Source: Apodospora peruviana
Lineage: Eukaryota; Ascomycota; Sordariomycetes; Sordariales; Lasiosphaeriaceae
Reading direction: 5' to 3'
NCBI GenBank assembly: GCA_033439685.1
Contig: JAUEDM010000001.1
Coordinates: 1,922,001-1,986,000 of the forward strand
Length of the DNA: 64,000 nt
Shown here: piece after piece, positions 39,501 to 48,450 of the stretch
How positions within the stretch are numbered: position 1 is the stretch's first letter
How the letters are laid out: the number at the start of each line of letters is the position of its first letter
Translations under genes and position numbers: made by a program
The notes under the pieces: generated by a model
The model's input: the letters and a program-made list of their open reading frames with translations, nothing else
Databases searched by the model: none
Told to the model about the DNA's origin: nothing

Positions 39501-40247
39501 TCGCTTGCGCTTCCACGACCTCCTCAGCCTCTGATACGCCCTCTCTCTCTTCCTTTCATCGATTCGACCATCGGCTGGCCATCAACTCGCGACCGTTCGG
39601 TTTCTGGCTCGCGATATTGGACGTGAATATTCCGTTCTTGATTAGTTTGGTGTTGCCTTCTCTCTGGGTAATTTGATACCCCAAGGCCTGGCGTGCTCTC
39701 AGTTGGATCCGTTTCGGCCTCGCGCCCCGGTTTTCTGCCCGCAGCCAACATCGACACCGACAACACAACTCGGCCAATCTTCGCGATTTCTGCACCGCTG
39801 CATCTCTACGACCGTGTTCTCGATATACCGCAATAGACGGTTCGATCTCACTGCCGAAAGTGGCCCAGTCCGAGCGAATCGGCCTAATAAGGCCATACAC
39901 CGCTGAGAAAGGGGCTTGGTCGCGCCAGGAGCCACTGAAGACCAGCTCGCCGAACAGAGGTTGGTTCAATCTATCTCCCCGTGACAAGCCCGTGATTTAG
40001 ACTGCAGAAGCTTGTCCGACTTCTACAGTCGCTTTGACTGTATTGAGTGCTGCCCGAGACTCGTTCGCGTGCGTGCTTAATTTCGCCGTCCGCCAGGCCA
40101 TCGTGGGCGCCTGGCGACGAATGCACGGCGGGTCGCTCTGCATGCGCCCCCGATATCCTTCTTCCAATTTCTCCACGCTAACCGTATTTCCGCAAAGGTT
40201 TCGATTCCTACGCCCAATAGCACTTTTACAATACTTTATTCGACGGT
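36588..40247. other. Long spacer between ABCD transporter and PSR-type phosphatase
   Basis: 3.6 kb with no gene I can support. Several overlapping open frames of 110-210 codons near 37.4-38.9 kb occupy both strands of GC-rich DNA and have no family features. The last 900 bp include pyrimidine-rich tracts and are likely the promoter and leader of the phosphatase gene. Confidence 0.5.
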
Positions 40248-41871
40248 ATGGCGCGAGGTATAGAAGACAGAATCCAGCCTGAGAGCTCAAAGGAGAAAGA
40301 CATGGTGGCTGCTGAGGGCGGAGCTGGTTCCAAAAAAGGTCGGGGTCTCCTTCATGTGCCATCACGATCTTCCTCCCAAAAAGTCCAGCCTTCACCGACA
40401 ACGACGGGGTTAAGCGGGCAAACTGCCGGCGAGCCGCGGGATAGCATCGGTGGGCACTCGAAAGAGTCCAGAGGCAGTATGTTGGGCCGAAAACATAATC
40501 ATAGTCCATCTGTTAACACTTTAGGCGTTGGAACAGGACCGACAGCGACACCGGGCAATTCTCAGCCCAGCTCTCCAGCGGTTGCATCCCACAAAAAGAA
40601 GAAGGGGAACGGGTTTCTAGCTCTCTTTGGCTGCTGCGGCGTGCCTGATCATGCCAATGGGCTTGATGCGGAACCCCCAGTGCACAAGCTAGACAAAATT
40701 CCTCCAAGACCAGCGACCGCGAGCCGGAGAACAGCGACGCCTTCGGACCAACCGTCTGGTAGCAAGACTCAGCTCTTCGAGAAAGAACCGCACCAGCTCT
40801 CCCAACCGTCTCAAGAAGTACCAAAGAACGGAAAGCGGGTATCGGGAACCAGCACTCAAGATCAGTCAACTGTTGGCGAAAGAGATGCTGAGTCTAAGCA
40901 GACCACACTTGTCGGTCATGGGTCAAACAGTCCAGTGATCTCAGTGGAGCCACCGCATGCCACCAACTCCGATGCAGACACTGTAGGAGAGGCCACTTCA
41001 GAGAAGGACGCGGAGGGTGACGTTCAAATGACCGACGCAGAGAGCTCGCGACGAACAGGGGCACCAGCCGCAACTGGCACCGCGGAGGAGCCTTATCCTA
41101 GAGTTCCTCCTCCGCCGCCGGGACCGCCAACTGCGCCCAGTCCGCCGCAGACTACTTTGATCGAGAGCCCTCCTGTCCTGGCTCCCGAACAGCCGCAAAA
41201 GTACCTGCTCCCCCCTCAAGCACCGGAATTCAAGGGCAAGAAGTGTCTTGTTCTTGATTTGGATGAGACACTCGTCCACAGTTCATTCAAGGCCAGTAAT
41301 ACCAGCCCCGTCTTGTTCGAATATATGACTAACCGCCCTTCAGATCCTTCACCAGGCCGACTTCACGATACCCGTAGAGATTGAGGGCAATTACCACAAT
41401 GTCTACGTCATAAAGAGGCCAGGCGTAGACCAGTTTATGAAGAGAGTGGGCGAGCTCTACGAAGTAGTTGTCTTCACGGCGTCGGTTTCTAAGGTAAGAA
41501 GAGAGCCACATTAAACGAATACAAATGCAAGCAACGACATGATGCTAACATGGACACAGTATGGCGACCCACTCTTGGACCAATTGGACATCCACAAGGT
41601 CGTCCACCACCGGCTCTTCAGGGAGAGTTGCTACAACCACCAAGGGAACTACGTAAAGGACCTCTCGCAGGTCGGACGCGACCTGAAAGAAACCATCATT
41701 ATCGATAATTCCCCGACGTCGTACATCTTCCACCCACAACACGCTGTGCCAATTAGCAGTTGGTTCTCTGACGCGCACGACAACGAGCTATTGGACCTCA
41801 TCCCGGTTCTTGAAGACCTCGCTAGCTCCCAAGTCCAGGACGTTAGCTTGGTGCTAGATGTCACTCTTTGA
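40248..41871 (+). CDS. PSR1/2-like plasma-membrane phosphatase (FCP1/SCP, HAD superfamily)
   Basis: The exons are 40248-41291, 41344-41493 and 41560-41871, giving 501 residues. The C-terminal 160 residues are an SCP/NIF catalytic domain with the nucleophile motif LDLDETLVHSS (DxDxT), then ILHQADFTIPVEIEGNYHNV, VYVIKRPGVDQFMKRVGELY, VVVFTASVSKYGDPLLDQLD and IIIDNSPTSYIFHPQHAVPI. The first 330 residues are disordered, Ser/Pro/Gln-rich, with a central FLALFGCCGVPD whose paired Cys could be palmitoylated, as Psr1/Psr2 are at their N-termini. Psr phosphatases act in the general and sodium stress response with Whi2. The first intron starts with GC (GCCAGT) and ends TTCAG after a GACTAAC branch site; only this junction keeps HSSFK joined to ILHQ. 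Alternative: a Nem1-like paralog, less likely. Confidence 0.92.
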
Positions 41872-43644
41872 AGCATACCTACCCAGTTACAACTGGAACA
41901 TATTTTCTTAATAACTTGACTGCCATCACCGCCTTCAGGGCCCTGGTTGCCCAGATCATAGCAGGGGCGTTGTTTGGCCGGAAGGACTGCTGGGAGAGCG
42001 AGGCGTAGATACGTCAGCCATACTATCTAATCCATTCTTATACAATGGTGTGGCCGGTCTCTTTTCTGACTCGATCCCGCCGATCTTTTAGAACAGATCT
42101 TGACAAAGCGGGAGTCATGCCGAATTTAGAGCAGAAGACGCCCTGTTTTGGTTTTAGAAGGGCAGCGTCAATTTGCCTATTCGGCCAACTTCTTGGTGGC
42201 GTGAACAAGGCTGAGGAGAGACGAAGAGAAGCAATTTTCTTGCCTTGTCTCTGCTTTCTTCTTATTCGGGAGAAACGTGCCAGGTAGGGGTTCAGGTGGG
42301 TGAGGAAGGCAAGCAAGGGAGGGATGGGTGAGCCAGGTCGTTCATCCGTCTCTGTCTGCGCGAAAACCAGATCATAAAAAAGAGATGGGATTGGGGGAAA
42401 AAAGGCCGAACTACTTTTTTTTTTGGCGGGAGGGAGTTTGATGCGGGACTTTTTTTCTTTTCTATTTTGTTTGGTATGATAGGGTTGAAACAGATTTTTT
42501 TTGTTTGCTCTTTCTCCTTTTTCTTACATCAGCGTGCCTACCTTACCTTACTTACCTTATTTACCGTACTTCTATCACATACACACATCAACCTGCGGCC
42601 CGCGGCTGCTGCCCCCAAGAGAGAAGGGACACACAAAGGCAGGCTTTGGCAGACGGGATTTGCTTCAGTTGTTTTGTCTTCGGGAGAAGAATGGGTGGAT
42701 AACATCATCATTAGCAGCGGCACCGGCACCGGCAGCACAGATACTTTATTCGTTTTGTTTTTACATATCCGTTTTCTTTTGTGTTTTTTTTTCTATCGTA
42801 TCTACCCATCCATGTAACTCCCTCTTGTTTTGTAAACAAACCCTGCTTATTACTATTATTTATTATTGCTATTACCATTACTACCAGGCCACAGACGATC
42901 AGGTAGTGTTCATTATCTACTCAATTATCTTCTCTCGAGTTGGTACTTGGCATAACTGTCGTTTCTCGGTCGCGTGTTTACAGGTCTTTCTGTCTGTCCG
43001 AGAGGACTTACTGCATTTAAAGGAAGAATCGATTCGCTATACGGATAGTCACTACTGATGAGTTTGGTCAGGCAAAGCGGCAAGAGCAATATAGCTAGCG
43101 GTAGCAACAGTGGCAATACTACAAAACAAAGCATATATATACCTGAAGCTTCCTGGAGACATGCAAAGCGAGGCTCGTTGTCATATGCGACACTCTGATT
43201 TCATCTGTATCTGCTGTTCATGATATTATGTCTCATTACTTTGATGTCCATGCCTACCATACAACTTTCCTGTTCTCGGACTGGTTGGCAGCCTACATGT
43301 CATGGTGCTCCTGTCGAATATGAGGCCATAACGGTGCAAGGGAAAATAAACATGGTGACTAGGCCATTGAGCGGAACATAGGATGAACAGAAAAAAATAA
43401 ACATTGTATTGGTGCTGTTGCCAGGGTGCTTAAAAGGTAGCCAAGTCATTCTGAACGGCTGATCATCCATATGTTCCTGTTTACATAAGAGAGCGTAGTT
43501 TGTTCCTTCACTTTCCAGCCATTAATCCATCAATACCCTACCCAGCTAAACCGGCGCCATACCCCATGTGTTCCCTAATACAAATACCGAATGCATAAAA
43601 AGCAGATGCCTTCACCAGAAATGACCAAATAGAAGAAGGAAGCA
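41872..43644. other. Convergent spacer after PSR-type phosphatase
   Basis: No supported gene. It contains T-rich homopolymers (about 42413-42422 and 42496-42503) and a run of ACCTTACTTACC-type units at about 42539-42568. Confidence 0.45.
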
Positions 43645-45045
43645 TCAGAAGCGAGTCCTTGCACGATCACACTCCTCCAAGAACCGATAAATGCCTTCCA
43701 ACCCGTCAAAATCTTCCTCTGAACAATGCTCACCCGAGTTGCTCCCAACCACAGGCAGAGGCGGTGACATGCCCTCATACCCATCCTCTGGATTCGGAGA
43801 CCATAACCAGGGGTTCTCGTACTCGTCCATAATGGCCGGATCGTCCGCGCTATAGAAGAACTCGTCGGGCGATGAAAGCCCAGAATCATGCGACCTGAGC
43901 GAACCACCAGGCGAGGTCAACGTCTTGGCACAATCCTGACCGTCCGGAGCGAACGGAAAGCGCAAGGCCATCGGCACACCGACACTGGAATTGAAATCCG
44001 GGTCTTGCTTGACAATACCCCTCATGACTCCGATATCATCACATAACCGTTCGACCGTCTCAGCGTCCACGCCCGGAAACCGCACGCGCAAGACGCTATT
44101 CTTCTCGAGCGTGATTGGCAAGTCGCCCAGCGCGGCCAAAGTGTTTAGATCTCTCATGATGGCGGTGAGGTCCTTTAGAGCGCGGGCAAAGTCCACCGAC
44201 AAGATGTCAAGGAAACCCTCTGCGTTGAGAGTGGCAGCGCTCTCGGGCTGCTTGAAGCCCAAGCCCACAGCACCGAATCCCTCGTCGCTGGTAACGGTCG
44301 GGAAGGCGATGCCGAGATGACCGAGGGCCGTGATGGTGGGGCTGACGGCGAAGTCGACGAATGAGCCGGGTGCGTTATGCGCAACCTGAGCAAGCCGGAC
44401 GCGGGCGTCCTCCTGCGCCGCGTTCACCGTGCGGTACCGCCTCTCGCCATTGGGACCGGTTCCGTCGAACCGCGCCCGCTGGCCCGACAGCCAGAATGCA
44501 CGCATCGCCTGACTCACGTTCTGCACGACCTGCGCCGGCGCGGCGGGCGTGTGGCTGAAGTACCGGGCTCCTCCGGCACGTCCGCCGGGGAGGGCGTACC
44601 CGCCTGCGGTGCGGGGGAGAGCTCCACCCGTGAGGTTCGGCCGTAAAGCGGAGGCGAACGGGGTCCGACCTGTGAATTGGGATACGGCGCGGGATGTGAT
44701 GGAGACGGGGAGTTTGGAGCGTTCGAATCGGGACGCTTCACCCCCGGATTGTCTGCCAGCGGTGTTGCTGAGATAGCGGCGGACGCTGGCATTGAGGTTG
44801 TTGACGTAGCCGGTCGAGTACCACTTCTGCGAAGCGCGCTTCTGCTGGCGGAGGAAAGCGGCTCGGTGGATAGGTTGACGACTGCTGTTGCCGGCATTAC
44901 GAACAGCGACGGGTTGGAGTTCGGCGTTGAGCGGGCGGATGGCCGAGGCGAGCTTGGAGCGCAGCACCTTGCTGGTTACCGCGATGTTTCTGCTCAGCAC
45001 ACGCAGGGCCGCGATTGCCCACATGCCTCCCGCTATGGGAGACAT
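43645..45045 (-). CDS. Unknown protein with a possible mitochondrial N-terminus
   Basis: Single exon, 466 residues, from the ATG at 45045 (the frame is open upstream but without an earlier ATG). The first 100 residues are rich in Arg, Ala, Ser and Asn with almost no acidic residues (MSPIAGGMWAIAALRVLSRN, then ASVRRYLSNTAGRQ), which fits a mitochondrial presequence. The middle has a more conserved-looking globular part: APGSFVDFAVSPTITALGHL, LNAEGFLDILSVDFARALKD, LPITLEKNSVLRVRFPGVDA and VERLCDDIGVMRGIVKQD. The tail is Asp/Ser/Pro-rich. I recall filamentous-fungal relatives carrying an annotation as a casein kinase II beta subunit, but I see no CK2-beta zinc finger (CxxC pairs), so I do not adopt that. 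Function unknown. It is divergent from the snoRNA host transcript. Confidence 0.8.
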   Translation of the reverse strand: MSPIAGGMWAIAALRVLSRNIAVTSKVLRSKLASAIRPLNAELQPVAVRNAGNSSRQPIHRAAFLRQQKRASQKWYSTGYVNNLNASVRRYLSNTAGRQSGGEASRFERSKLPVSITSRAVSQFTGRTPFASALRPNLTGGALPRTAGGYALPGGRAGGARYFSHTPAAPAQVVQNVSQAMRAFWLSGQRARFDGTGPNGERRYRTVNAAQEDARVRLAQVAHNAPGSFVDFAVSPTITALGHLGIAFPTVTSDEGFGAVGLGFKQPESAATLNAEGFLDILSVDFARALKDLTAIMRDLNTLAALGDLPITLEKNSVLRVRFPGVDAETVERLCDDIGVMRGIVKQDPDFNSSVGVPMALRFPFAPDGQDCAKTLTSPGGSLRSHDSGLSSPDEFFYSADDPAIMDEYENPWLWSPNPEDGYEGMSPPLPVVGSNSGEHCSEEDFDGLEGIYRFLEECDRARTRF

Positions 45046-45439
45046 CTTTGCGTGCTTGAGAGCGTATACCAATGGTGGATATCACCCTCGATGTTGCAGT
45101 GAGTGGGAAAGCTGTAGGATAAACTCTCCCTCAAGAAGGGAGATGACTGAAGAAGTCAGGCAGCGCGCGGGTGCAGTCGGGGGTGCCTTTAATGCCGTTA
45201 TCGATAAAGCGCTTTCGCCACCTTTCACACAGCGGAAGCCTGCTTTGCCACAATGACGGCTAGATACCCGATTGCTGCATTATGCATTTTTCTCTCGTCC
45301 GCCTTGGATATCTGCATGCGTTTCACACTACCAGTCTTGCTAGTGAGTTTGGCGGGGCGGGAAGGCCAGAGCAGGTACAAGCTCCCGAACTCCCGCTATC
45401 TTATCGGTTGTGACTCCACACAAATTGGCTTCTTAAACT
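45046..45439. promoter_or_regulatory. Probable bidirectional promoter, unknown protein / snoRNA host gene
   Basis: The stretch separates the ATG of the minus-strand gene at 45045 from the first inferred exon of the plus-strand snoRNA host. No coding frame is seen. No transcript start can be fixed from sequence, so the boundaries are approximate. Confidence 0.35.
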
Positions 45440-45580
45440 GCTCCAAATTTTTCCTGAGCTTCAACTTCTTCCCTTTCACCAATCCAGCAGAGATCTCGAG
45501 CAGTGTTCTCTCTCGCCGATCGCCCCGTTCGACAAGGTACGTTAACTTCTTTCTTACTCCTCTCGCTGCGCAACGGCTTT

Positions 45581-45665
45581 TGCTCGTTGATGAACAACCA
45601 TCGAACAATCCAATTCTTACAATTACGTGGGGACTACAATTTACTCTAGAATTACACTGAGAGCA
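45581..45665 (+). ncRNA. C/D box snoRNA, snR51-like (18S target)
   Basis: The terminal stem TGCTC (45581-45585) pairs perfectly with GAGCA (45661-45665). C box TTGATGA is at 45587-45593 and D box CTGA at 45657-45660. The 12 bases ending at 45655 are complementary to the 18S rRNA segment GTAATTCTAGAG. By the D+5 rule the methylated base is the second A of GTAA, the site that yeast snR51 modifies (18S Am100). Lies in the intron 45537-45730. Confidence 0.85.
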
Positions 45666-45844
45666 CAATCCAGCACAAGACTCTCGTCAATGTCAATTAT
45701 GACATTGGGCTAACATTCTTGCGCGCATAGTGTCGATCGGGCGACTTCCATTCTGTCCATGACTCTCGCAGCACAGCTCTTGCATTCGTTCTTAAAAAGG
45801 TTTGTTGCAATATTTCTTTCGTGCCTCTGGCGCCGCCCTTCCCC

Positions 45845-45935
45845 GCCTAAGTGATGATAAAATTACAACCTAGGGAATTCCTCATGCTTAATACATAATG
45901 TGGAGAGTTTTTGTTTCAGCCTTGTCTGATTTGGC
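45845..45935 (+). ncRNA. C/D box snoRNA, snR41-like (18S target)
   Basis: C box GTGATGA at 45851-45857 and D box CTGA at 45926-45929, enclosed by a stem GCCTAA/TTTGGC with one U-U mismatch. Bases before the D box are complementary to the 18S segment CAAGGCTGAAAC (12 bp plus a wobble). D+5 points to the first G of AAGG, which matches the G methylated by yeast snR41 as I recall it. Lies in the intron-like segment 45800-46005. No confident D' guide was found. Confidence 0.82.
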
Positions 45936-46054
45936 CTCTTTTAACAATCTATTGTTTCGTCTTCATTTTGCTTGCAAGATTGCTAACAGGCGACTCGTTC
46001 AATAGGTACATATCTCCTACATACAACACCAATCTGTGTTTTCTCAACCCCCAT

Positions 46055-46194
46055 GGCATCATGACGAAATTTTGAACGAACGGGCGGACATAAACGAAGC
46101 CTCCTCGACTCCGCTCATCAAAACAAGGCTGTACACCTTGTGAGAGGAGCTCGACGGAGAAATTCTTGTTGAGAACTCGTCAGCTGATCATGCC
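46055..46194 (+). ncRNA. Candidate long C/D box snoRNA, possibly snR70-like
   Basis: A 5-bp stem GGCAT (46055-46059) / ATGCC (46190-46194) brackets a C-like box ATGACGA (46061-46067) and D box CTGA (46184-46187), about 140 nt overall. An internal ACGGGCGG (46080-46087) is complementary to 18S CCGCCCGT, the region modified by the unusually long yeast snR70; the pairing is only 8 bp and the D' box is poor. Lies in the segment 46006-46257. Confidence 0.5.
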
Positions 46195-46292
46195 CTCGTC
46201 TGGCGTGTTGATATGTTTGTTTCCAGGTGGAATATACACTAACATGCAAACGCGCAGGTAAACATCAAACCCTCTTCTCAAGTCACAACTTT

Positions 46293-46375
46293 CATTTTAT
46301 ATGATGAACATTATTCACACTGTTTGATCCTTCCTTCGGGTTGGAAATGAACACTAAACAAAATCTGATTTAATG
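46293..46375 (+). ncRNA. C/D box snoRNA, snR78-like (25S target)
   Basis: C box ATGATGA at 46301-46307, D' TTGA at 46324-46327, D box CTGA at 46365-46368, with a CATT/AATG outer stem. Bases 46312-46322 are complementary to 25S CAGTGTGAATA (11 bp). The fifth base from D' pairs with the U after CAG, the position assigned in yeast to snR78 (25S Um2421). The guide next to the D box has no target I recognise. Lies in the segment 46258-46433. Confidence 0.78.
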
Positions 46376-46585
46376 AGGTATGCATCTGGAATCTGCTTCA
46401 ACCTTGTGATCCCCGACTAATTGTGTCTCCTAGGCTGAACTAAACCCATTCAACCGATATACTGTCGCAGCGGATTGTGGACCATTGCTGACCATGTTTC
46501 GGGACAGGTATTTGTGCTTGACAACTGCACTCTTTGTGTGATTTGCCCAAATTGTAAGGCTCCCATTTCTCTTTTTCAGCATCAC

Positions 46586-46669
46586 ACCTTCAGGATGATT
46601 TCTATCAAATGCTTTTTAACTCTGAGTTCATCGTGACGAGACTTTTTCACCTTGGAGAACTGATAAGGT
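46586..46669 (+). ncRNA. Two-guide C/D box snoRNA (18S and 25S targets; snR47/snR76-like)
   Basis: Outer stem ACCTT/AAGGT (46586-46590 with 46665-46669), C box AGGATGA (46592-46598, one mismatch), D' CTGA (46622-46625), C' GTGACGA (46633-46639), D CTGA (46660-46663). The D' guide pairs 11 bp with 18S AGTTAAAAAGC, placing the methyl group on the first A of the A-run (snR47-type Am619). The D guide pairs 13 bp with 25S TCTCCAAGGTGAA, placing it on the second C of TCTCC (snR76-type Cm2197). Both guides follow the +5 rule. Lies in the intron 46508-46734. Confidence 0.88.
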
Positions 46670-46935
46670 TCTTGGATGCTTAGCATTGTTGCAGCCAAAT
46701 TACTGGGACCAAGCTAACTGTCCTGAAGTCGCAGGTGTCTGTTCTTTCGAGCTGGTAGCAGTGTCGATGACGCTTGGAAGCTTTGGTAGATTGCTAGTCT
46801 AGCTTTGCCGTTCAGGTTGATGACTAGTTTTATGCACTGAAATTGTTCCATGTTTCCAAAAATGCATGTGATACGCCTCGTAACCGCAATATGAACAGAA
46901 CAACCTTTCACCTCGAACATATCTTGCTGAGCATA

Positions 46936-48450
46936 CTATTGCTTCAGCTGCAATCTCGCATTCCAACCCACGATACACCGGATCAGGTCCCAGTCCCCAT
47001 TGTTGCCCACCCAGTCAGTGACGACGATACCGGTGCCCGCGTCGCCGACTGTCAGTTGGCCTGGCCCTTTGTCAGGCGCCCCGTGGTCCACGCATAGATG
47101 CTCAATAATGGCCGGGTTGATCTTGGCAGCAATTTTCTCAGGCCAGCAGCTCGCATTGAAGAAGTTGCTGCCGCTCAAAAAGTTGATAAAGAATGGTAAC
47201 GATGACCCCTCGGCGTTGCCTGTGGTGGTGGCTGATGCCGCAAACTCCTGCTGGGCTGCCCTCGAGAGCGTCTCCTGCGCATAGGTGATCTTGGTGGCGA
47301 TGTCGTTGCTCTGCCCGACCTCGTAGTAGTCCTGGATGCGGATCTGGCCGCTCCCGCAAGTGCCGTCGGCGCAGTTGTCGGGCCACGAGGAGCCGTCGAT
47401 CCCTAGGCCGCCGCTGGAGAGGCTCTCGTGGAGGTGGAACCTGCGCACGAGGACGCAGCGGCCGCGGGCTTCGCCCAGCGTTGGGATGCGCGGGTCCGTG
47501 TACCAGCGTTTTTTGGCGTCGGCGGCATTGTTCATGTCGGTGTTGTCTGGGGACGTGACGAGACCGAAGTAGCGGGTTGCTAGGCACTGGGAGAGGTGTT
47601 GGTCGGTTCCCTTTCCTGTGCCTTCGCGCTTGAGGGAGACGAGGATGGTCTCGGACGGGTTGGCGTCGAGGAAGTCGTATACCTCTGCGAGCAGGTCGTG
47701 GAGGTACTTGGTTCCGGACAGCGAGATGGGGAAGGCGGAGTGCACGAGGGCGAGATTGGTGTCGGCGGAGGAGCAGTTGGTGCAGCTGAGGTTGGCCGTG
47801 GACGGGGGCGAGGGACACGAGACGCGGATGTCGAGGAAGCGGACGCCGTTGTCGAGCTGCTCACGCACGCCGACGGCCTGGCAGCGCACTGAAGGCAGGG
47901 CGACGTGGCAGGTCGGACTGTTGTGCGTGCCGGGGATGCTGAGGCAGGAAAGCGGGAAGTGCTCGGGCAGCTCGGCCATCCAGGCGTGGAGGTGGGCGCT
48001 GCTGAAGATGGCGAGGAAGGCGCGGGAGGGCAGGTAGATGAGAGTGAACTCTTTGTCTCCGGCGCCCGAGTCCGATTTCATGACGATGGAGCGTGGCGAG
48101 GGGACGCCGGGTATCGAGGCCGTGTATCGTCTGTCGGTGTCGGGTTCATGGAAAGTGATACGGATTTCGGAAGGGCTTCCATCGCCTCCGGAGCCGCCGG
48201 GGGCCGGGATGGAGCTCACGGTCTCGGAAAACGGTGTCACTACCACCTCCGTGATGTCTTGCTTGCTGGAGGGTGGTGTGTTGATGGCGACTGTGGATGC
48301 CGTCGGCGTGCCATTGTGTTTCTGCCCCGTGAAGCGGCGGGTGATCTTTGCGAATCCATTTGCGGGTTTGGGCACAGGCGGGGCGATGCGCTCAACCTGC
48401 TCAAGCTCTAGGGGCGTGATGCTGAGGTTGCGGATGGTGAGATTACCCAT
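46936..48450 (-). CDS. PI-PLC X-domain phosphodiesterase-like protein
   Basis: Single exon, 504 residues from the ATG at 48450. After about 165 residues of Pro/Ser/Thr-rich and beta-type sequence, the X-domain barrel starts at HAWMAELPEHFPLSCLSIPG, with the catalytic first His in SIPGTHNSPTC and the metal or substrate region REQLDNGVRFLDIRVS. The second His is likely in LALVHSAFPISLSG. Later blocks are YDFLDANPSETILVSLKREG and FFINFLSGSNFF. Such single-domain proteins resemble bacterial phosphatidylinositol-specific PLC and cleave phosphoinositide head groups; no Y, C2 or PH domain is present. No signal peptide is obvious, so it may be intracellular. The 3' end faces the snoRNA host gene. Confidence 0.9.
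   Translation of the reverse strand: MGNLTIRNLSITPLELEQVERIAPPVPKPANGFAKITRRFTGQKHNGTPTASTVAINTPPSSKQDITEVVVTPFSETVSSIPAPGGSGGDGSPSEIRITFHEPDTDRRYTASIPGVPSPRSIVMKSDSGAGDKEFTLIYLPSRAFLAIFSSAHLHAWMAELPEHFPLSCLSIPGTHNSPTCHVALPSVRCQAVGVREQLDNGVRFLDIRVSCPSPPSTANLSCTNCSSADTNLALVHSAFPISLSGTKYLHDLLAEVYDFLDANPSETILVSLKREGTGKGTDQHLSQCLATRYFGLVTSPDNTDMNNAADAKKRWYTDPRIPTLGEARGRCVLVRRFHLHESLSSGGLGIDGSSWPDNCADGTCGSGQIRIQDYYEVGQSNDIATKITYAQETLSRAAQQEFAASATTTGNAEGSSLPFFINFLSGSNFFNASCWPEKIAAKINPAIIEHLCVDHGAPDKGPGQLTVGDAGTGIVVTDWVGNNGDWDLIRCIVGWNARLQLKQ

Larger units (their letters stand above)
45440..46800 (+). ncRNA. Non-coding host gene with intronic C/D box snoRNAs
   Basis: A stretch without coding frames holds successive intron-like segments, each with donor, CTAAC-type branch site and acceptor, and each with one C/D snoRNA: 45537-45730 (GTACGT, GGCTAAC, CATAG), 45800-46005 (GTTTGT, TGCTAAC, AATAG), 46006-46257 (GTACAT, CACTAAC, CGCAG), 46258-46433 (GTAAAC, GACTAAT, CCTAG) and 46508-46734 (GTATTT, GCTAAC, CGCAG). 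Exons of about 69 and 74 nt (45731-45799, 46434-46507) lie between some of them. At 46005/46006 and 46257/46258 an acceptor directly abuts a donor. The spliced exons have no long frame, so the product is probably only a carrier for snoRNAs. Transcript ends are guesses; the 3' end converges on the PLC gene. An alternative acceptor at 46226 (TTTCCAG) would leave a 31-nt exon before 46258. Confidence 0.65.

Noticed and set aside
43645..45045. Casein kinase II beta subunit
   Set aside because: No CxxC zinc-binding pairs or CK2-beta blocks in the translated protein.
46735..46845. Sixth C/D snoRNA (GATGAC near 46767, GTTGATGAC near 46817, CTGA near 46838)
   Set aside because: No terminal stem and no rRNA complementarity I could recognise; the boxes may be chance.
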